From an uncultured Succinivibrio sp. (GTDB lineage Bacteria; Pseudomonadota; Gammaproteobacteria; Enterobacterales; Succinivibrionaceae): a stretch of DNA of 13,431 nt. The notes under the pieces are model-generated. The model was given only the letters and a program-made list of their open reading frames with translations, made no database searches and had not been told where the DNA came from. The translations under genes and the position numbers were made by a program. The DNA is taken from the NCBI GenBank assembly GCA_902772715.1, contig CACYBT010000108.1, positions 1-13,431 on the forward strand, given 5' to 3'. Positions 1 through 7,779 of the stretch are shown in pieces. Every line of letters begins with the position of its first letter. The first letter of the stretch is position 1.

Positions 1-326
1 CTAAGAATAAAAATAGATAATTCTGAAGAGAATCAGTTAGTTACTAAATAAAATTGTATAGATCTATATGTTTGGGAAAGTTGTATATAATTTTTGCCAT
101 ATTCTCAGTAACCATCTGCCATTAGGTCTTAACTTTTTATCACGGACAATTTTTGTTAGAATTCCAATGATATCTTAACATTGAACATATATTTTCATAC
201 GGTCAAATTAAGATTTAAGAATAAAATCAAGCATATGGTTATACAAGAAATGCTGATTTCTCTGCTACTTCTGACAGACTGCATTCCCATTGCACTTAAC
301 AATTTTACAGATTAGATAGGATCATC
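1..326. other. AT-rich non-coding region upstream of psd
   Basis: No convincing gene is seen on either strand. A TATAAT hexamer at 86-91 lacks a good -35 at the usual distance, and TTGCAC (290-295) with TAGATA (313-318) would leave almost no leader before psd, so I name no promoter. A weak 7-bp inverted repeat (172-178 and 208-214) is too short and too widely spaced to call. The left neighbour is outside the window. Confidence 0.5.
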
Positions 327-1166
327 ATGTCACTTACTTCTCTTATGCTAAAGAGCATCGAATATGCCACACCTTTTGTGGGGCTATCTAGGCTTTCAGC
401 AAAACTAACTGATGCAAAACTGGGTAAATTTACACAGTTTCTTATAAAAAACTTTATATCAACCTTCAAGATTAACCTCGATGAAGTCGCAAACAGTGAT
501 ATTAATTCATATGAGACATTCAATGATTTTTTTATTCGCAAGTTAAAAGAAGGAGCAAGACCCATAGACACCGATTGTACCGCTGTATTTCCAACAGATG
601 GCACAATAGGTCAGGCAGGATCGATTACCGCAGGTAGGCTAATCCAGGCCAAAGGAATAGATTATTCACTCAAAAGTTTACTGGGTGGTGATCCAAAAGA
701 CGCTCATATTTTTGATAGCGGCATTTATTCTTGTATTTACCTCTCTCCTGCCAATTATCATCGTATTCACATGCCCATTGACGGTACACTAAAAAAAACA
801 ATTCATATACCGGGAAGACTATTTCCTGTAGGACAGAGAAATATCAGAAATATCTCCGATCTGTACACCACCAATGAACGTCTTGTTGCAATTTTTGAAA
901 CAGCCATCGGAGAATTCTGTATTATCATGGTAGGCGCAGCCCTGGTCGGTTCTATTCATACCACCTGGGATGGAGACTGTGTTAGAAAAGAGTTCCTTAT
1001 CAAAAATTATGATAACGAAAATATCCGTTTCCAAAAAGGTGAAGAAATCGGTTATTTCAAATATGGTAGTACCGTCATCTGCATCTGTAAAAAAAATAGC
1101 GCTATGCTTAACAACGATATCGCATCAGGTGTTCCTGTTTACATGGGTAGAAAAATGCTTATTTGA
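327..1166 (+). CDS. psd: Phosphatidylserine decarboxylase proenzyme
   Basis: Converts phosphatidylserine to phosphatidylethanolamine plus CO2 at the inner membrane, the last step of PE synthesis. At 279 residues it has the length of bacterial class I enzymes. Family landmarks are in order: Asp91 in FPTDGTIGQAG, the His145/His148 pair in YHRIHMPIDG, and the self-cleavage motif YGSTVI, where Ser248 should become the pyruvoyl group and split the chain into a long beta and a short alpha subunit. E. coli Psd has the same layout (Asp90, His144/147, Ser254). The ATG at 327 is preceded by a weak TAGGAT ribosome site about 6 bases upstream. It appears monocistronic: frdA starts 251 bases later. In E. 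coli psd also lies in the frd neighbourhood, though with genes between. The call rests on intact catalytic motifs. Confidence 0.96.
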   Translation: MSLTSLMLKSIEYATPFVGLSRLSAKLTDAKLGKFTQFLIKNFISTFKINLDEVANSDINSYETFNDFFIRKLKEGARPIDTDCTAVFPTDGTIGQAGSITAGRLIQAKGIDYSLKSLLGGDPKDAHIFDSGIYSCIYLSPANYHRIHMPIDGTLKKTIHIPGRLFPVGQRNIRNISDLYTTNERLVAIFETAIGEFCIIMVGAALVGSIHTTWDGDCVRKEFLIKNYDNENIRFQKGEEIGYFKYGSTVICICKKNSAMLNNDIASGVPVYMGRKMLI

Positions 1167-1343
1167 CACACCACACAAAAAAAATCTTAATAAAGTGTGA
1201 TAACACAATGATTTTAGATAAAATTCCAAAATACTGGAAATATTTTTCTTTTAAAGATCAAAGAACTAGTTAAAACAGACATTTTAAAATTTCAATAATA
1301 TTCAAAATACAGTTATAATTATAATGTTTTTTGCTTGCTATCC

Positions 1344-1357
1344 TTGGCGAGTATCAA
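1344..1357 (+). promoter_or_regulatory. FNR-like box upstream of frdA
   Basis: TTGGC-GAGT-ATCAA matches the FNR consensus TTGAT-N4-ATCAA at 8 of 10 fixed positions, with one perfect half-site. It lies 60 bases before the frdA start, where anaerobic activation by FNR would be expected from E. coli. The -10 is not clear: TATTAT at 1372-1377 is the best hexamer but would put the box centre near -33 rather than -41.5. Two TATAAT hexamers (1314-1319 and 1320-1325) lie upstream of the box and could be another start. The site is visible; its use is inferred. Confidence 0.45.
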
Positions 1358-1417
1358 TAAACAAAATTCCATATTATTTTAGCTGATACATGGCCTCTAG
1401 GTAATTAGGAGATTCAC

Positions 1418-3229
1418 GTGGAAAAATATCAAGCTGATGTTGCGATCGTGGGTGCAGGTGGTACTGGTCTTCGCGCTGCCATTGCAGTTGCACAGGCAGA
1501 TCCAAAACTGAAAGTTGCACTCATTTCTAAAGTTTATCCAATGCGTTCCCATACTGTTGCTGCAGAAGGTGGCGCTGCTGGCGTCGTTAGAGACGATGAT
1601 TCATACCAAAAACATTTTGAAGATACCGTTGCCGGTGGTGACTGGCTGTGTGAACAGGATGTGGTTGAGAAATTCGTTCATCAGGCTCCAGAAGAGTTAT
1701 ATCAATTAGAGCACTGGGGATGTCCTTGGAGCCGTAAACCAGATGGCAACGTTAACGTTCGCCGTTTTGGAGGAATGAAAGTTCCTCGTACTTGGTTTGC
1801 TGCCGATAAATCAGGTTTCCACATGCTTCATACACTGTATCAGACATCTGTGCAGTTCCCTTCCATTCATCGTTTTGACGAGCATTTTGTACTTGACCTC
1901 CTTGAAGAAAATGGAGAGTGTAAAGGTGTTGTCTGCTACGACCTGCAGAACGGTGTGTTCCGTCAGATTAATGCCAAGGCTGTATTTTTAGCCACTGGCG
2001 GTGCAGGACGTTGCTATCTCTTTAATACAAACGGCGGTATCGTAACCGGTGACGGCATGGCTTTGGCATATCGTCATGGTGTTCCACTTCGTGATATGGA
2101 ATTTGTGCAGTACCATCCAACCGGACTTTTAGGTTGTGGTCTTCTTATGACCGAGGGCTGTCGTGGTGAAGGTGGTGTGCTTTACAATAAAGACGGATAT
2201 CGTTATCTGCAGGATTACGGCTTAGGTCCTGAAACTCCTGTCGGCAAGCCACAGAACAAATACATGGAATTAGGTCCAAGAGACCGTCTGTCACAAGCAT
2301 TCTGGAACGAATCAAAGAAAGGTCGTACTATCAAATATCCATTAGGTGAGGCTGTACATCTTGATCTGACTCATTTAGGTGAAAAATATCTGCATGAGCG
2401 TTTACCTCTCATCTGTGAACTGGCTATGACCTACTCAGGTGTTGATCCAGTAAAGGCTCCTGTTCCAGTACGTCCAGTTGTACATTACACCATGGGTGGT
2501 ATCGAGACCGACGGCAATACTGCAACGCGTATGCCTGGACTTTATGCCGGCGGTGAATGCGCATCTGTAGGCATTCACGGCGCTAACCGTTTGGGTTCCA
2601 ACTCTCTTGTGGAGACTATTGTCTTTGGTAAGATTGGTGGTGACGCCATGGTTGAACGTGCTCATGCCATTAAAGATTATGATTCTGCAGAATTGGCTCG
2701 TCAGGCTGAGGCTGCTGAAAAACGCGCATTGGCATTATTTGACGTCAAAGGCACCGAATCCATGTCCAAGATTCGTCGCGAGATGGGTGAATCTATGGAA
2801 GAAGGCGTAGGTATCTACCGTGAAGAAGAGTCCATGAAGAAGACCATCGATGTCTTAAAAGATTTACAAAAACGTGTAGTCAATGTCGGTCTTACTGACC
2901 GCGGTCGTGTCTTTAACACCGAATGGATGAACCTCATTGAATTAGGTTATACCTTAGATGTTGCTCAGTGTATGGTACATTCTGCTATTAACCGTAAGGA
3001 GTCACGTGGTTCACATCAGCGTCTTGATGGCAAAAACGGAGCCTACAAGAATCGTGATGACGTAAACTTCTTGAAGCATTCCTTAGCCTTTAAGAACAAA
3101 GATGGTGATGAGCCTCGCATCGACTACAGTGATGTTAAGATTACAACCTTCCAGCCTGCAAAACGTGTATACGGTGCAGAAGCAGATGCCGCAGAAAAGG
3201 CAAGAAAGGCAGCAAAGGAGGCTAAATAA
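1418..3229 (+). CDS. frdA: Fumarate reductase flavoprotein subunit FrdA
   Basis: Catalytic subunit of the menaquinol:fumarate reductase, reducing fumarate to succinate on the cytoplasmic face of the inner membrane in anaerobic respiration and fermentation. It has 603 residues, against 602 in E. coli, and is recognisable throughout. The dinucleotide-binding motif VGAGGTGLRA (11-20) is followed by RSHTVAAEGG with His45, the residue that carries covalent FAD. Active-site residues are present: His233 (QYHPTG), Glu246 (TEGCRGEGG), Arg288 (GPRDR), His356 (VHYTMGG) and Arg391 (GANRLGSN). The start is GTG at 1418 with AGGAG (1407-1411) six bases upstream; the N-terminus MEKYQADVAIVGAGG aligns with E. 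coli MQTFQADLAIVGAGG, which supports this start. The C-terminal tail is Lys/Ala-rich as in E. coli. First gene of frdABCD. Confidence 0.98.
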   Translation: MEKYQADVAIVGAGGTGLRAAIAVAQADPKLKVALISKVYPMRSHTVAAEGGAAGVVRDDDSYQKHFEDTVAGGDWLCEQDVVEKFVHQAPEELYQLEHWGCPWSRKPDGNVNVRRFGGMKVPRTWFAADKSGFHMLHTLYQTSVQFPSIHRFDEHFVLDLLEENGECKGVVCYDLQNGVFRQINAKAVFLATGGAGRCYLFNTNGGIVTGDGMALAYRHGVPLRDMEFVQYHPTGLLGCGLLMTEGCRGEGGVLYNKDGYRYLQDYGLGPETPVGKPQNKYMELGPRDRLSQAFWNESKKGRTIKYPLGEAVHLDLTHLGEKYLHERLPLICELAMTYSGVDPVKAPVPVRPVVHYTMGGIETDGNTATRMPGLYAGGECASVGIHGANRLGSNSLVETIVFGKIGGDAMVERAHAIKDYDSAELARQAEAAEKRALALFDVKGTESMSKIRREMGESMEEGVGIYREEESMKKTIDVLKDLQKRVVNVGLTDRGRVFNTEWMNLIELGYTLDVAQCMVHSAINRKESRGSHQRLDGKNGAYKNRDDVNFLKHSLAFKNKDGDEPRIDYSDVKITTFQPAKRVYGAEADAAEKARKAAKEAK

Positions 3230-3978
3230 TGGAAGCTCAAAAAACAATGAAAATTACTGTTCTCCGCTACCGTCCAGAACAGGATAAGGAACCTTGGGAA
3301 CAGACCTTTGACGTTCCATATCATCAGGAAACCTCTGTACTTGAGGCTTTATTCTACATTAAGGATAATTATGAGCCTTCACTTTCATTCCGCTGGTCCT
3401 GCCGTATGGCCGTCTGTGGTTCTTGTGGTATGATGGTAAACGGTGTTCCTCATCTGGCATGTAAGACGTTCTTACGTGACTATGAAGGCAAGGATATGAA
3501 AATCGAACCACTTGCCAACTTCCCAATTGAAAGAGATCTGGTTGTAGACTTAAGCGATCTTATCGAGAAGATTGAGCGTATCAAGCCTTACATTATTCCT
3601 GATGCTAAGAATGCCAATATGCCTCTTAACAAAAACTTCAAACAGACTCCAACTCAGATGGAAGCCTATTTACAGTTTGCTCAGTGTATTAACTGTGGAT
3701 GCTGTTATGCTGCATGCCCTCAGTACAAGCTAAATCCTAAGTTCATAGGACCTGCCGCTCTGACATTGCTGTATCGTTATAATACTGATAACCGTGATGC
3801 CGGTGCCAAACTGAGAGCTCCATTCCTGAATGCCGAAGAAGGTGTATGGAGTTGTACTTTCGTTGGTTACTGCTCAGAAGTATGTCCAAAACATGTAGAT
3901 CCATCTTCCGCTATTCAGTTAGGCAAGAAGATGAGTGCAACCGACTATGTCTTTAACATGATTAAACCGGAGCATTAA
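3229..3978 (+). CDS. frdB: Fumarate reductase iron-sulfur subunit FrdB
   Basis: Carries electrons from the membrane quinol site to the FrdA flavin through three Fe-S clusters. It has 249 residues, against 244 in E. coli. The [2Fe-2S] ligands are Cys58, Cys63, Cys66 and Cys78 (SCRMAVCGSCG...LAC). The ferredoxin-like half has CINCGCCYAACP (Cys153, 156, 159, 163) and CTFVGYCSEVCP (Cys209, 215, 220) for the [4Fe-4S] and [3Fe-4S] centres. An extra Cys158 stands where E. coli has Leu. The ATG overlaps the frdA stop by one base (TAATG), so translation is probably coupled, and AAGGAGG (3215-3221) is a near-ideal ribosome site inside the end of frdA. An internal ATG at 3247 also fits the family N-terminus but has no comparable site. 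Confidence 0.98.
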   Translation: MEAQKTMKITVLRYRPEQDKEPWEQTFDVPYHQETSVLEALFYIKDNYEPSLSFRWSCRMAVCGSCGMMVNGVPHLACKTFLRDYEGKDMKIEPLANFPIERDLVVDLSDLIEKIERIKPYIIPDAKNANMPLNKNFKQTPTQMEAYLQFAQCINCGCCYAACPQYKLNPKFIGPAALTLLYRYNTDNRDAGAKLRAPFLNAEEGVWSCTFVGYCSEVCPKHVDPSSAIQLGKKMSATDYVFNMIKPEH

Positions 3979-3982
3979 TAAA

Positions 3983-4435
3983 ATGAGCGAAGTAAAATCA
4001 TATCGTAAGCCTTATAATCCTCCAGTCAAAAAGATGACTTGGTGGACAGAAAATCCTTTCTACATCATGTATATGGTGCGTGAAGGCACTGCTGTTTTAG
4101 CACTGTTTGCCGTACTTGAAATTGTACTTGGCATCTTCATGATAGGTTTATGCAGTATCAGTCCCCTGACTCCTGCCGAGGCTGCTGCTCCATATATTTG
4201 GTATCTACAAAACTTTCTTGGAAATCCTCTCATCATTCTTTTGAATGTTGTAGTACTGATTTCTCAGATCTATCATGCTATTACCTGGTTCTCTCTGATG
4301 CCAAAGGCAGTTCGCGTCTTTATGAACAAGAATTCCACAGAGTTATTGCCAGAGTGGGTGGTTAAGAGTGGTTTATATGCTGCCCTGGCAGGAACCACTG
4401 TTTTCATCCTTGTTGTTGCTTTCTTAACCGTATAA
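3983..4435 (+). CDS. frdC: Fumarate reductase membrane anchor FrdC
   Basis: One of two hydrophobic anchors that hold FrdAB on the inner membrane and help form the menaquinol site. It has 150 residues, longer than the 131 of E. coli; the extra length lies mainly in the loop between helices 1 and 2 (about 55-75) and in the segment before helix 3. Family landmarks are RKPY near the start, the MVREGTAV motif with Glu34 (equivalent to E. coli Glu29, important for quinol chemistry), and HAITWF with His98 near the E. coli His82 position. Three membrane spans are visible at about 36-57, 80-98 and 128-149. The start lies 4 bases after frdB, with GGAG at 3969-3972. Confidence 0.95.
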   Translation: MSEVKSYRKPYNPPVKKMTWWTENPFYIMYMVREGTAVLALFAVLEIVLGIFMIGLCSISPLTPAEAAAPYIWYLQNFLGNPLIILLNVVVLISQIYHAITWFSLMPKAVRVFMNKNSTELLPEWVVKSGLYAALAGTTVFILVVAFLTV

Positions 4436-4446
4436 GGAGAATTACA

Positions 4447-4824
4447 ATGCGTCAATTTCTTCCAACTCGCTCCGATGAGCCAATGTACTGGTTAATGTTT
4501 GGTGCCGGCGGTATGGTAGCCTCAATTGTTTTACCTGTAATTGTACTCATTATGATTATTGCAGGTATCACTTCATCTGATCCTACTTCATGCCTTTTGA
4601 ATTTCTCACAGGTAACCACCATTTTTTCAAACTGGCTGCTAAGCCTAATGGTCTTTGGTACTGTATTCCTGCTAACGTTTTACGCTCTGCACAGAATGCA
4701 CCACTCCAGCCATGATTTTGGCATTCATTCCAAGCTCACCTGGTACATTGCCTACGGTACCGCAGCAGCAATTTCATTTATGTCATTAGGAATTCAGTTA
4801 CTAATCTACGTCAAACTGTTTTAA
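4447..4824 (+). CDS. frdD: Fumarate reductase membrane anchor FrdD
   Basis: Second membrane anchor of fumarate reductase; with FrdC it completes the quinol-binding membrane domain. It has 125 residues, against 119 in E. coli. The N-terminal RSDEPMYWLMFGAGG motif is almost the same as E. coli RSDEPVFWGLFGAGG, and ALHRMHHSSHD matches the conserved GLHRMHHAMHD before the last span. Three hydrophobic spans are visible, at about 14-41, 58-80 and 99-122. A strong ribosome site AAGGAG (4434-4439) begins inside the frdC stop codon, seven bases before the ATG. It is the last gene of the operon; a hairpin terminator follows 20 bases after the stop. Confidence 0.96.
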   Translation: MRQFLPTRSDEPMYWLMFGAGGMVASIVLPVIVLIMIIAGITSSDPTSCLLNFSQVTTIFSNWLLSLMVFGTVFLLTFYALHRMHHSSHDFGIHSKLTWYIAYGTAAAISFMSLGIQLLIYVKLF

Positions 4825-4844
4825 ATGACATATAACTCTAATCT

Positions 4845-4873
4845 AAAACCGGGCATCAGCCCGGTTTTATTTT
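4845..4873 (+). terminator. Intrinsic terminator of frdABCD
   Basis: A perfect 10-bp stem, AAAACCGGGC (4845-4854) with GCCCGGTTTT (4859-4868), closes a 4-base ATCA loop and runs into a T-rich tail (ATTTT). It sits 20 bases after the frdD stop. The flanking A and T runs could let it work in both directions, but no leftward gene abuts it. Confidence 0.88.
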
Positions 4874-4954
4874 GACAAAAATCTGACCATTGATCCCCTA
4901 TACCACTTAACGTGTTAAATATTGCCTTAAACAGCAATAAAAAATACATAATTC

Positions 4955-4963
4955 TGATATAAT
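4955..4963 (+). promoter_or_regulatory. Extended -10 promoter element for pykF
   Basis: TGA-TATAAT combines a consensus -10 hexamer with the TG extension one base upstream, which can replace a good -35. No recognisable -35 lies at 16-18 bases. Transcription would start near 4970. Confidence 0.45.
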
Positions 4964-5017
4964 TCACTGAATTTATAAAACATATTTCTTATAATGAAAT
5001 CAGATTATCTTTGGAAA

Positions 5018-5030
5018 GGAATAATATTCC
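5018..5030. repeat. 13-base palindrome in pykF leader
   Basis: GGAATA-A-TATTCC has perfect 6-bp arms around one central base. It lies about 50 bases downstream of the likely pykF transcription start, a position suited to an operator. It does not resemble the Cra/FruR consensus that controls pykF in E. coli. No regulator is identified. Confidence 0.3.
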
Positions 5031-5142
5031 ATAGACTTAAACAGAATTATTTTTTATAACCCTGCTGTTCTCCTCAATTGTTTTGTCTCCTAGAAATTGT
5101 GTTGGATAGCATTAAGTTAATCTTTATCTCAAGGATCTTAAT

Positions 5143-6561
5143 ATGAAGAAAACAAAAATGGTATGTACCATCGGACCAAAGTCCGAAAAGCGTGAAGTCA
5201 TGGAAACTCTCTTAAATTCAGGCATGAATGTGATGCGTTTGAATTTTTCACATGGTGACTTCGAGGAACACGGTGGACGTATTACCAATATCAATTCCAT
5301 TATGCAGGAAACCGGTGAAGTTTTCGCCGTTCTTTTAGATACTAAAGGTCCTGAAATCAGAACCGGTAAGTTAGAGAACGGTCAGGACGTAGAGTTATCC
5401 ACTGGTGATAAACTTGTTTTAACTGCCGATCCTGACTTTATTGGCAACAAAGAAAAAGTCAGTGTAAGCTACCCTGATCTTGCCAAGGATTTGAAGATTG
5501 GCTCAACTGTCCTTTTGGATGACGGTCTGATTGGACTTAAAGTCAAAGGCTTTTTGGGTAAAGATGTAGAATGCGAAGTAATGAATAACGGACAGTTAGG
5601 CGAACACAAAGGTGTAAACCTGCCTAACACTCATATATCCATGCCGTTCTTATCAGAAAAGGATCGTGGGGATCTTAAATTCGGTATTGAAAGAGACGTG
5701 GACTTCATTGCCGCCTCCTTCACCAGAACCAAGGAAGATGTTCTTGAAATCAGAAACTTCCTCAATGCCAATGGCGGTAGTGATATCAAGATCATCTGTA
5801 AAATTGAAAATCAGGAAGGTCTTGATAACTTTGAAGAGATCCTTGAAGTATGTGACGGAATCATGGTGGCCCGTGGTGACATGGGTGTGGAAATTCCTGC
5901 CCAGGAAGTTATTTTTGCTCAAAAACACATCATTAGAAGATGTAATGAAGCAGGTAAGCCAGTCATCACTGCAACTCAGATGCTTGATTCCATGATAAAA
6001 AATCCACGTCCTACACGTGCTGAGGCTGGTGACGTTACCAACGCAATTTTAGACGGTACAGACGCTGTAATGCTATCAGGTGAATCAGCAAAGGGTAAAT
6101 ATCCTCGTGAGGCTGTAAATACCATGAATACCATCTGCGAGAGAACTGATGCTTACTGTCTGCAGTTCGCCGATGAAATCCGTCGCGTAGTTAAACCTGC
6201 TCCTACTGTAACAGATTCAGCCTGTCTTGCTGCTGTTGAGGCCTCAGATAGTTTGGGTGTTCCTGTAATTGTAGTAGCCACAGAACATGGAAATTCTGCA
6301 CGTGCGATCCGCAAATTCAATCCTAAGGCTTTAATTTTAGCACTAACTCCAAATGCTAAAACTGCACGTCAGTTATGTGTAACCCGTGGTGTAATTCCTA
6401 AGATTGTAAACCGCATCAATTCAACAGATGAATTCTTCTCACTAGGTAAGAAGCTTGCTATGCAGTTGGGGCTTGCTAAACTTGGAGATAAGATCATTAT
6501 GGTAAATGGAGCCCTTGTACCATCTGGTATTACCAATACCATGTCTGTACAGACAATTTAA
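5143..6561 (+). CDS. pykF: Pyruvate kinase I (PykF type)
   Basis: Transfers the phosphate of phosphoenolpyruvate to ADP, giving pyruvate and ATP, the last step of glycolysis. It has 472 residues, against 470 for E. coli PykF, and tracks it from MKKTK-VCTIGPK to the end; E. coli PykA is more distant, so type I is favoured. Active-site residues are present: Arg32, Asn34, Ser36 and His37 (MRLNFSHGD), LLDTKGPEIRT (64-74), catalytic Lys220 with metal ligands Glu222 and Asp246 (CKIENQEG, ARGDMGVE), and Thr278 (ITATQMLDSM). The B domain (about 71-168) and the C-terminal effector domain (about 345-472, with a Ser/Thr-rich HGNSARAIRK loop suited to fructose-1,6-bisphosphate) are complete. AAGGA (5131-5135) lies 7 bases before the ATG. 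Single-gene unit, convergent with fliS. Confidence 0.97.
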   Translation: MKKTKMVCTIGPKSEKREVMETLLNSGMNVMRLNFSHGDFEEHGGRITNINSIMQETGEVFAVLLDTKGPEIRTGKLENGQDVELSTGDKLVLTADPDFIGNKEKVSVSYPDLAKDLKIGSTVLLDDGLIGLKVKGFLGKDVECEVMNNGQLGEHKGVNLPNTHISMPFLSEKDRGDLKFGIERDVDFIAASFTRTKEDVLEIRNFLNANGGSDIKIICKIENQEGLDNFEEILEVCDGIMVARGDMGVEIPAQEVIFAQKHIIRRCNEAGKPVITATQMLDSMIKNPRPTRAEAGDVTNAILDGTDAVMLSGESAKGKYPREAVNTMNTICERTDAYCLQFADEIRRVVKPAPTVTDSACLAAVEASDSLGVPVIVVATEHGNSARAIRKFNPKALILALTPNAKTARQLCVTRGVIPKIVNRINSTDEFFSLGKKLAMQLGLAKLGDKIIMVNGALVPSGITNTMSVQTI

Positions 6562-6586
6562 AAAAAGGCACAAATGTGTCTTTTTT
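6561..6586 (+). terminator. First hairpin after pykF
   Basis: AAAAAAGGCACA pairs with TGTGTCTTTTTT around a two-base AA centre, with one G-T pair. It begins on the last base of the pykF stop codon and ends in six T. An A-rich/T-rich stem of this kind can stop transcription from either side. Confidence 0.7.
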
Positions 6587-6594
6587 GAAGTTTT

Positions 6595-6623
6595 AAAAAA
6601 AACCGCAAACAGCGGTTTTTTTT
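6595..6623. terminator. Bidirectional terminator between pykF and fliS
   Basis: Eight A, then CCGC-AAACA-GCGG, then eight T. It is symmetric, so it can end pykF from the left and fliS from the right. The fliS stop codon (6622-6624) lies inside the T run, so the hairpin follows that gene at once. Confidence 0.85.
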
Positions 6624-7038
6624 ATTTGTTCATAATTTTAGCATTTACTTTTTCTTTAACATCAAGCGGGATCTGATCCCATGCCTGTTTAATGGGAATA
6701 ACCAGATTGATACACTCATCAATAGGTTCAGGTTTCATTGACACCTGTGCCTGATTCAAAAGTTCTAGCATATACCCATACAATGCATACAGTCTTTCAT
6801 AAAGCTCAGGATCTGCCTTCTTATCAAGAAAATTCTGCAGACCATTAATAATTCCCATCGCTTTTGAAATACGATTGGCCTTGTATTCAAAATCATTGCG
6901 AATGATCGCACCTTTTGCCTGAGAAAGCCTCTCAATTAAGCCTTCATACAGCATCTGAATGATACGATGCGGATCTGCCACCGCCAGCTCAGCCTCTATA
7001 TTAGTTTTCTTATAGGCCTTCAGATTTCTTCCGTACAT
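6622..7038 (-). CDS. fliS: Flagellin export chaperone FliS
   Basis: Cytoplasmic chaperone that binds the C-terminus of flagellin, keeps it from polymerising early and delivers it to the flagellar export gate. The 138-residue product is all-helical in character and carries the family pattern MYGRN-LKAYKK near the start, then ADPHRIIQMLYEGLIERL (about 22-39) and the helix ISKAMGIINGLQNFL. I chose the ATG at 7038 because GCAGGAGAT lies just upstream (AGGAG, five bases away) and FliS proteins normally begin M-Y/F just before this motif; an in-frame ATG at 7068 would add ten unmatched residues. A terminator (7128-7157) separates it from flaG, so it probably has its own promoter, but none is clear: TTGCAC (7093-7098) with TAGATA (7069-7074), 18 bases apart on the minus strand, is the best weak candidate. 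fliD, its usual neighbour, is missing. Confidence 0.92.
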   Translation of the reverse strand: MYGRNLKAYKKTNIEAELAVADPHRIIQMLYEGLIERLSQAKGAIIRNDFEYKANRISKAMGIINGLQNFLDKKADPELYERLYALYGYMLELLNQAQVSMKPEPIDECINLVIPIKQAWDQIPLDVKEKVNAKIMNK

Positions 7039-7127
7039 ATGATCTCCTGCAATCATAAAATGGAACATTATCTATCTATATTAACGTCATTTGTGCAAAA
7101 AAGTTAAGGGATAAATCATAAATTTCT

Positions 7128-7157
7128 AAAAAAAACCGCCCAGTAAAGGACGGTTTT
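7128..7157 (-). terminator. Intrinsic terminator of flaG
   Basis: Read on the minus strand, AAAACCG-T-CC pairs with GG-GCGGTTTT (outer 7-bp stem, inner 2 bp with a small bulge) and is followed by a run of T. It lies 26 bases after the flaG stop and points toward fliS, cutting the two genes into separate units. Confidence 0.75.
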
Positions 7158-7183
7158 GAGCGCTATTTCAAGAGAGATCCGGT

Positions 7184-7708
7184 TCAAACTTTTTCATCAA
7201 ACAAAAGTCCAATGGCTTCTGCTTTTGCGTTCTCAGGAGTTGCCTGATTCTGCTCACGCATTTCAGCGAGTTTTTGTGCAAATTCCAAAAATTCTTCCGA
7301 AGGGATCTGACGCACCAATTTGTCAGTATTCCTATCTGTTACCTTTACAATAGTATCTTCGGATTCTTTATCAATGCTGAAATTAAGACCAATATTCTGC
7401 TTATTAAGAGCGTACATACGCTCCTGTGCAAGCTTCTCATTACGCTCTTGCAGTGCCTTTGAGATTTTCTTTTCCTGATTTTTAGTCTTCTCAGCAGTGG
7501 TCTTCTGCTCTTCTTCTTTCCCTAGAGCATCAGTTGCGGATTTATTGGCAGCATTGAAATTGCTCGATTCATCACGTGCAGTCTGTTCTATAGCACGCGA
7601 CATCTCATTACGAGTTGAAGACTTAATCTTGTTGTCTTTATCTAGATCATCGAAATTCATCGCCACATTACTAAGCGTAGATGAAGTTTTAATAGTAATG
7701 TCAGTCAT
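7184..7708 (-). CDS. flaG: FlaG family flagellar protein
   Basis: FlaG proteins are small late-stage flagellar proteins linked in several polar flagellates to filament length or assembly; the exact mechanism is unsettled. The 174-residue product has a variable, charged, low-complexity N-terminal part (about 1-100, rich in Lys/Glu/Gln, probably partly coiled) and the conserved C-terminal FlaG domain: GLNFSIDKES...VKVTD (about 107-125), RQIPSEEFLEF (133-143) and the terminal GLLFDEKV. The N-terminal region is longer than in many FlaG proteins. I take the ATG at 7708, since GGGAGGG lies five bases upstream; an in-frame ATG at 7738 would place that ribosome site inside the gene. A near-consensus sigma-28 promoter lies about 70 bases upstream, as expected for a late gene. 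It usually precedes fliD, absent here. Confidence 0.9.
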   Translation of the reverse strand: MTDITIKTSSTLSNVAMNFDDLDKDNKIKSSTRNEMSRAIEQTARDESSNFNAANKSATDALGKEEEQKTTAEKTKNQEKKISKALQERNEKLAQERMYALNKQNIGLNFSIDKESEDTIVKVTDRNTDKLVRQIPSEEFLEFAQKLAEMREQNQATPENAKAEAIGLLFDEKV

Positions 7709-7779
7709 AGCGCCCTCCCCCCAAATACAAGGAAGCATATCTCTCTCTAAAAATAACTATACAATACCCTTTGTATTCA

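Larger units (their letters stand above)
4874..5142. other. Non-coding leader between frd terminator and pykF
   Basis: About 270 bases with no credible gene. It holds the extended -10 element and the palindrome listed separately, a second TATAAT at 4990-4995 with only a weak -35 (CTGAAT at 4967-4972), and an isolated TTGACA at 4872-4877 with no matching -10 at 16-18 bases. The leader from the likely start is long (about 170 bases) and AT-rich; I see no recognised riboswitch. Confidence 0.5.

Noticed and set aside
172..214. ATCTTAA...TTAAGAT inverted repeat upstream of psd
   Set aside because: Seven AT-rich base pairs with a 29-base gap are expected by chance in a region of this composition.
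1167..1199. CACAC...GTGTG pairing after psd as a terminator
   Set aside because: Only five base pairs, a long loop and no T run after it.
4872..4903. Consensus -35 TTGACA just after the frd terminator as the pykF promoter
   Set aside because: No acceptable -10 at 16-18 bases; the nearest, CTATAC, is 20 bases away.
5653..5995. Overlapping open frames on both strands inside pykF
   Set aside because: Shadow frames of a fully conserved enzyme; their composition follows from the pykF codons.
7066..7098. Sigma-28 promoter for fliS around the GATAGATAATG sequence on the minus strand
   Set aside because: The GCC of the -10 is missing and there is no TAAA at the right distance; the sigma-70 reading is also weak.
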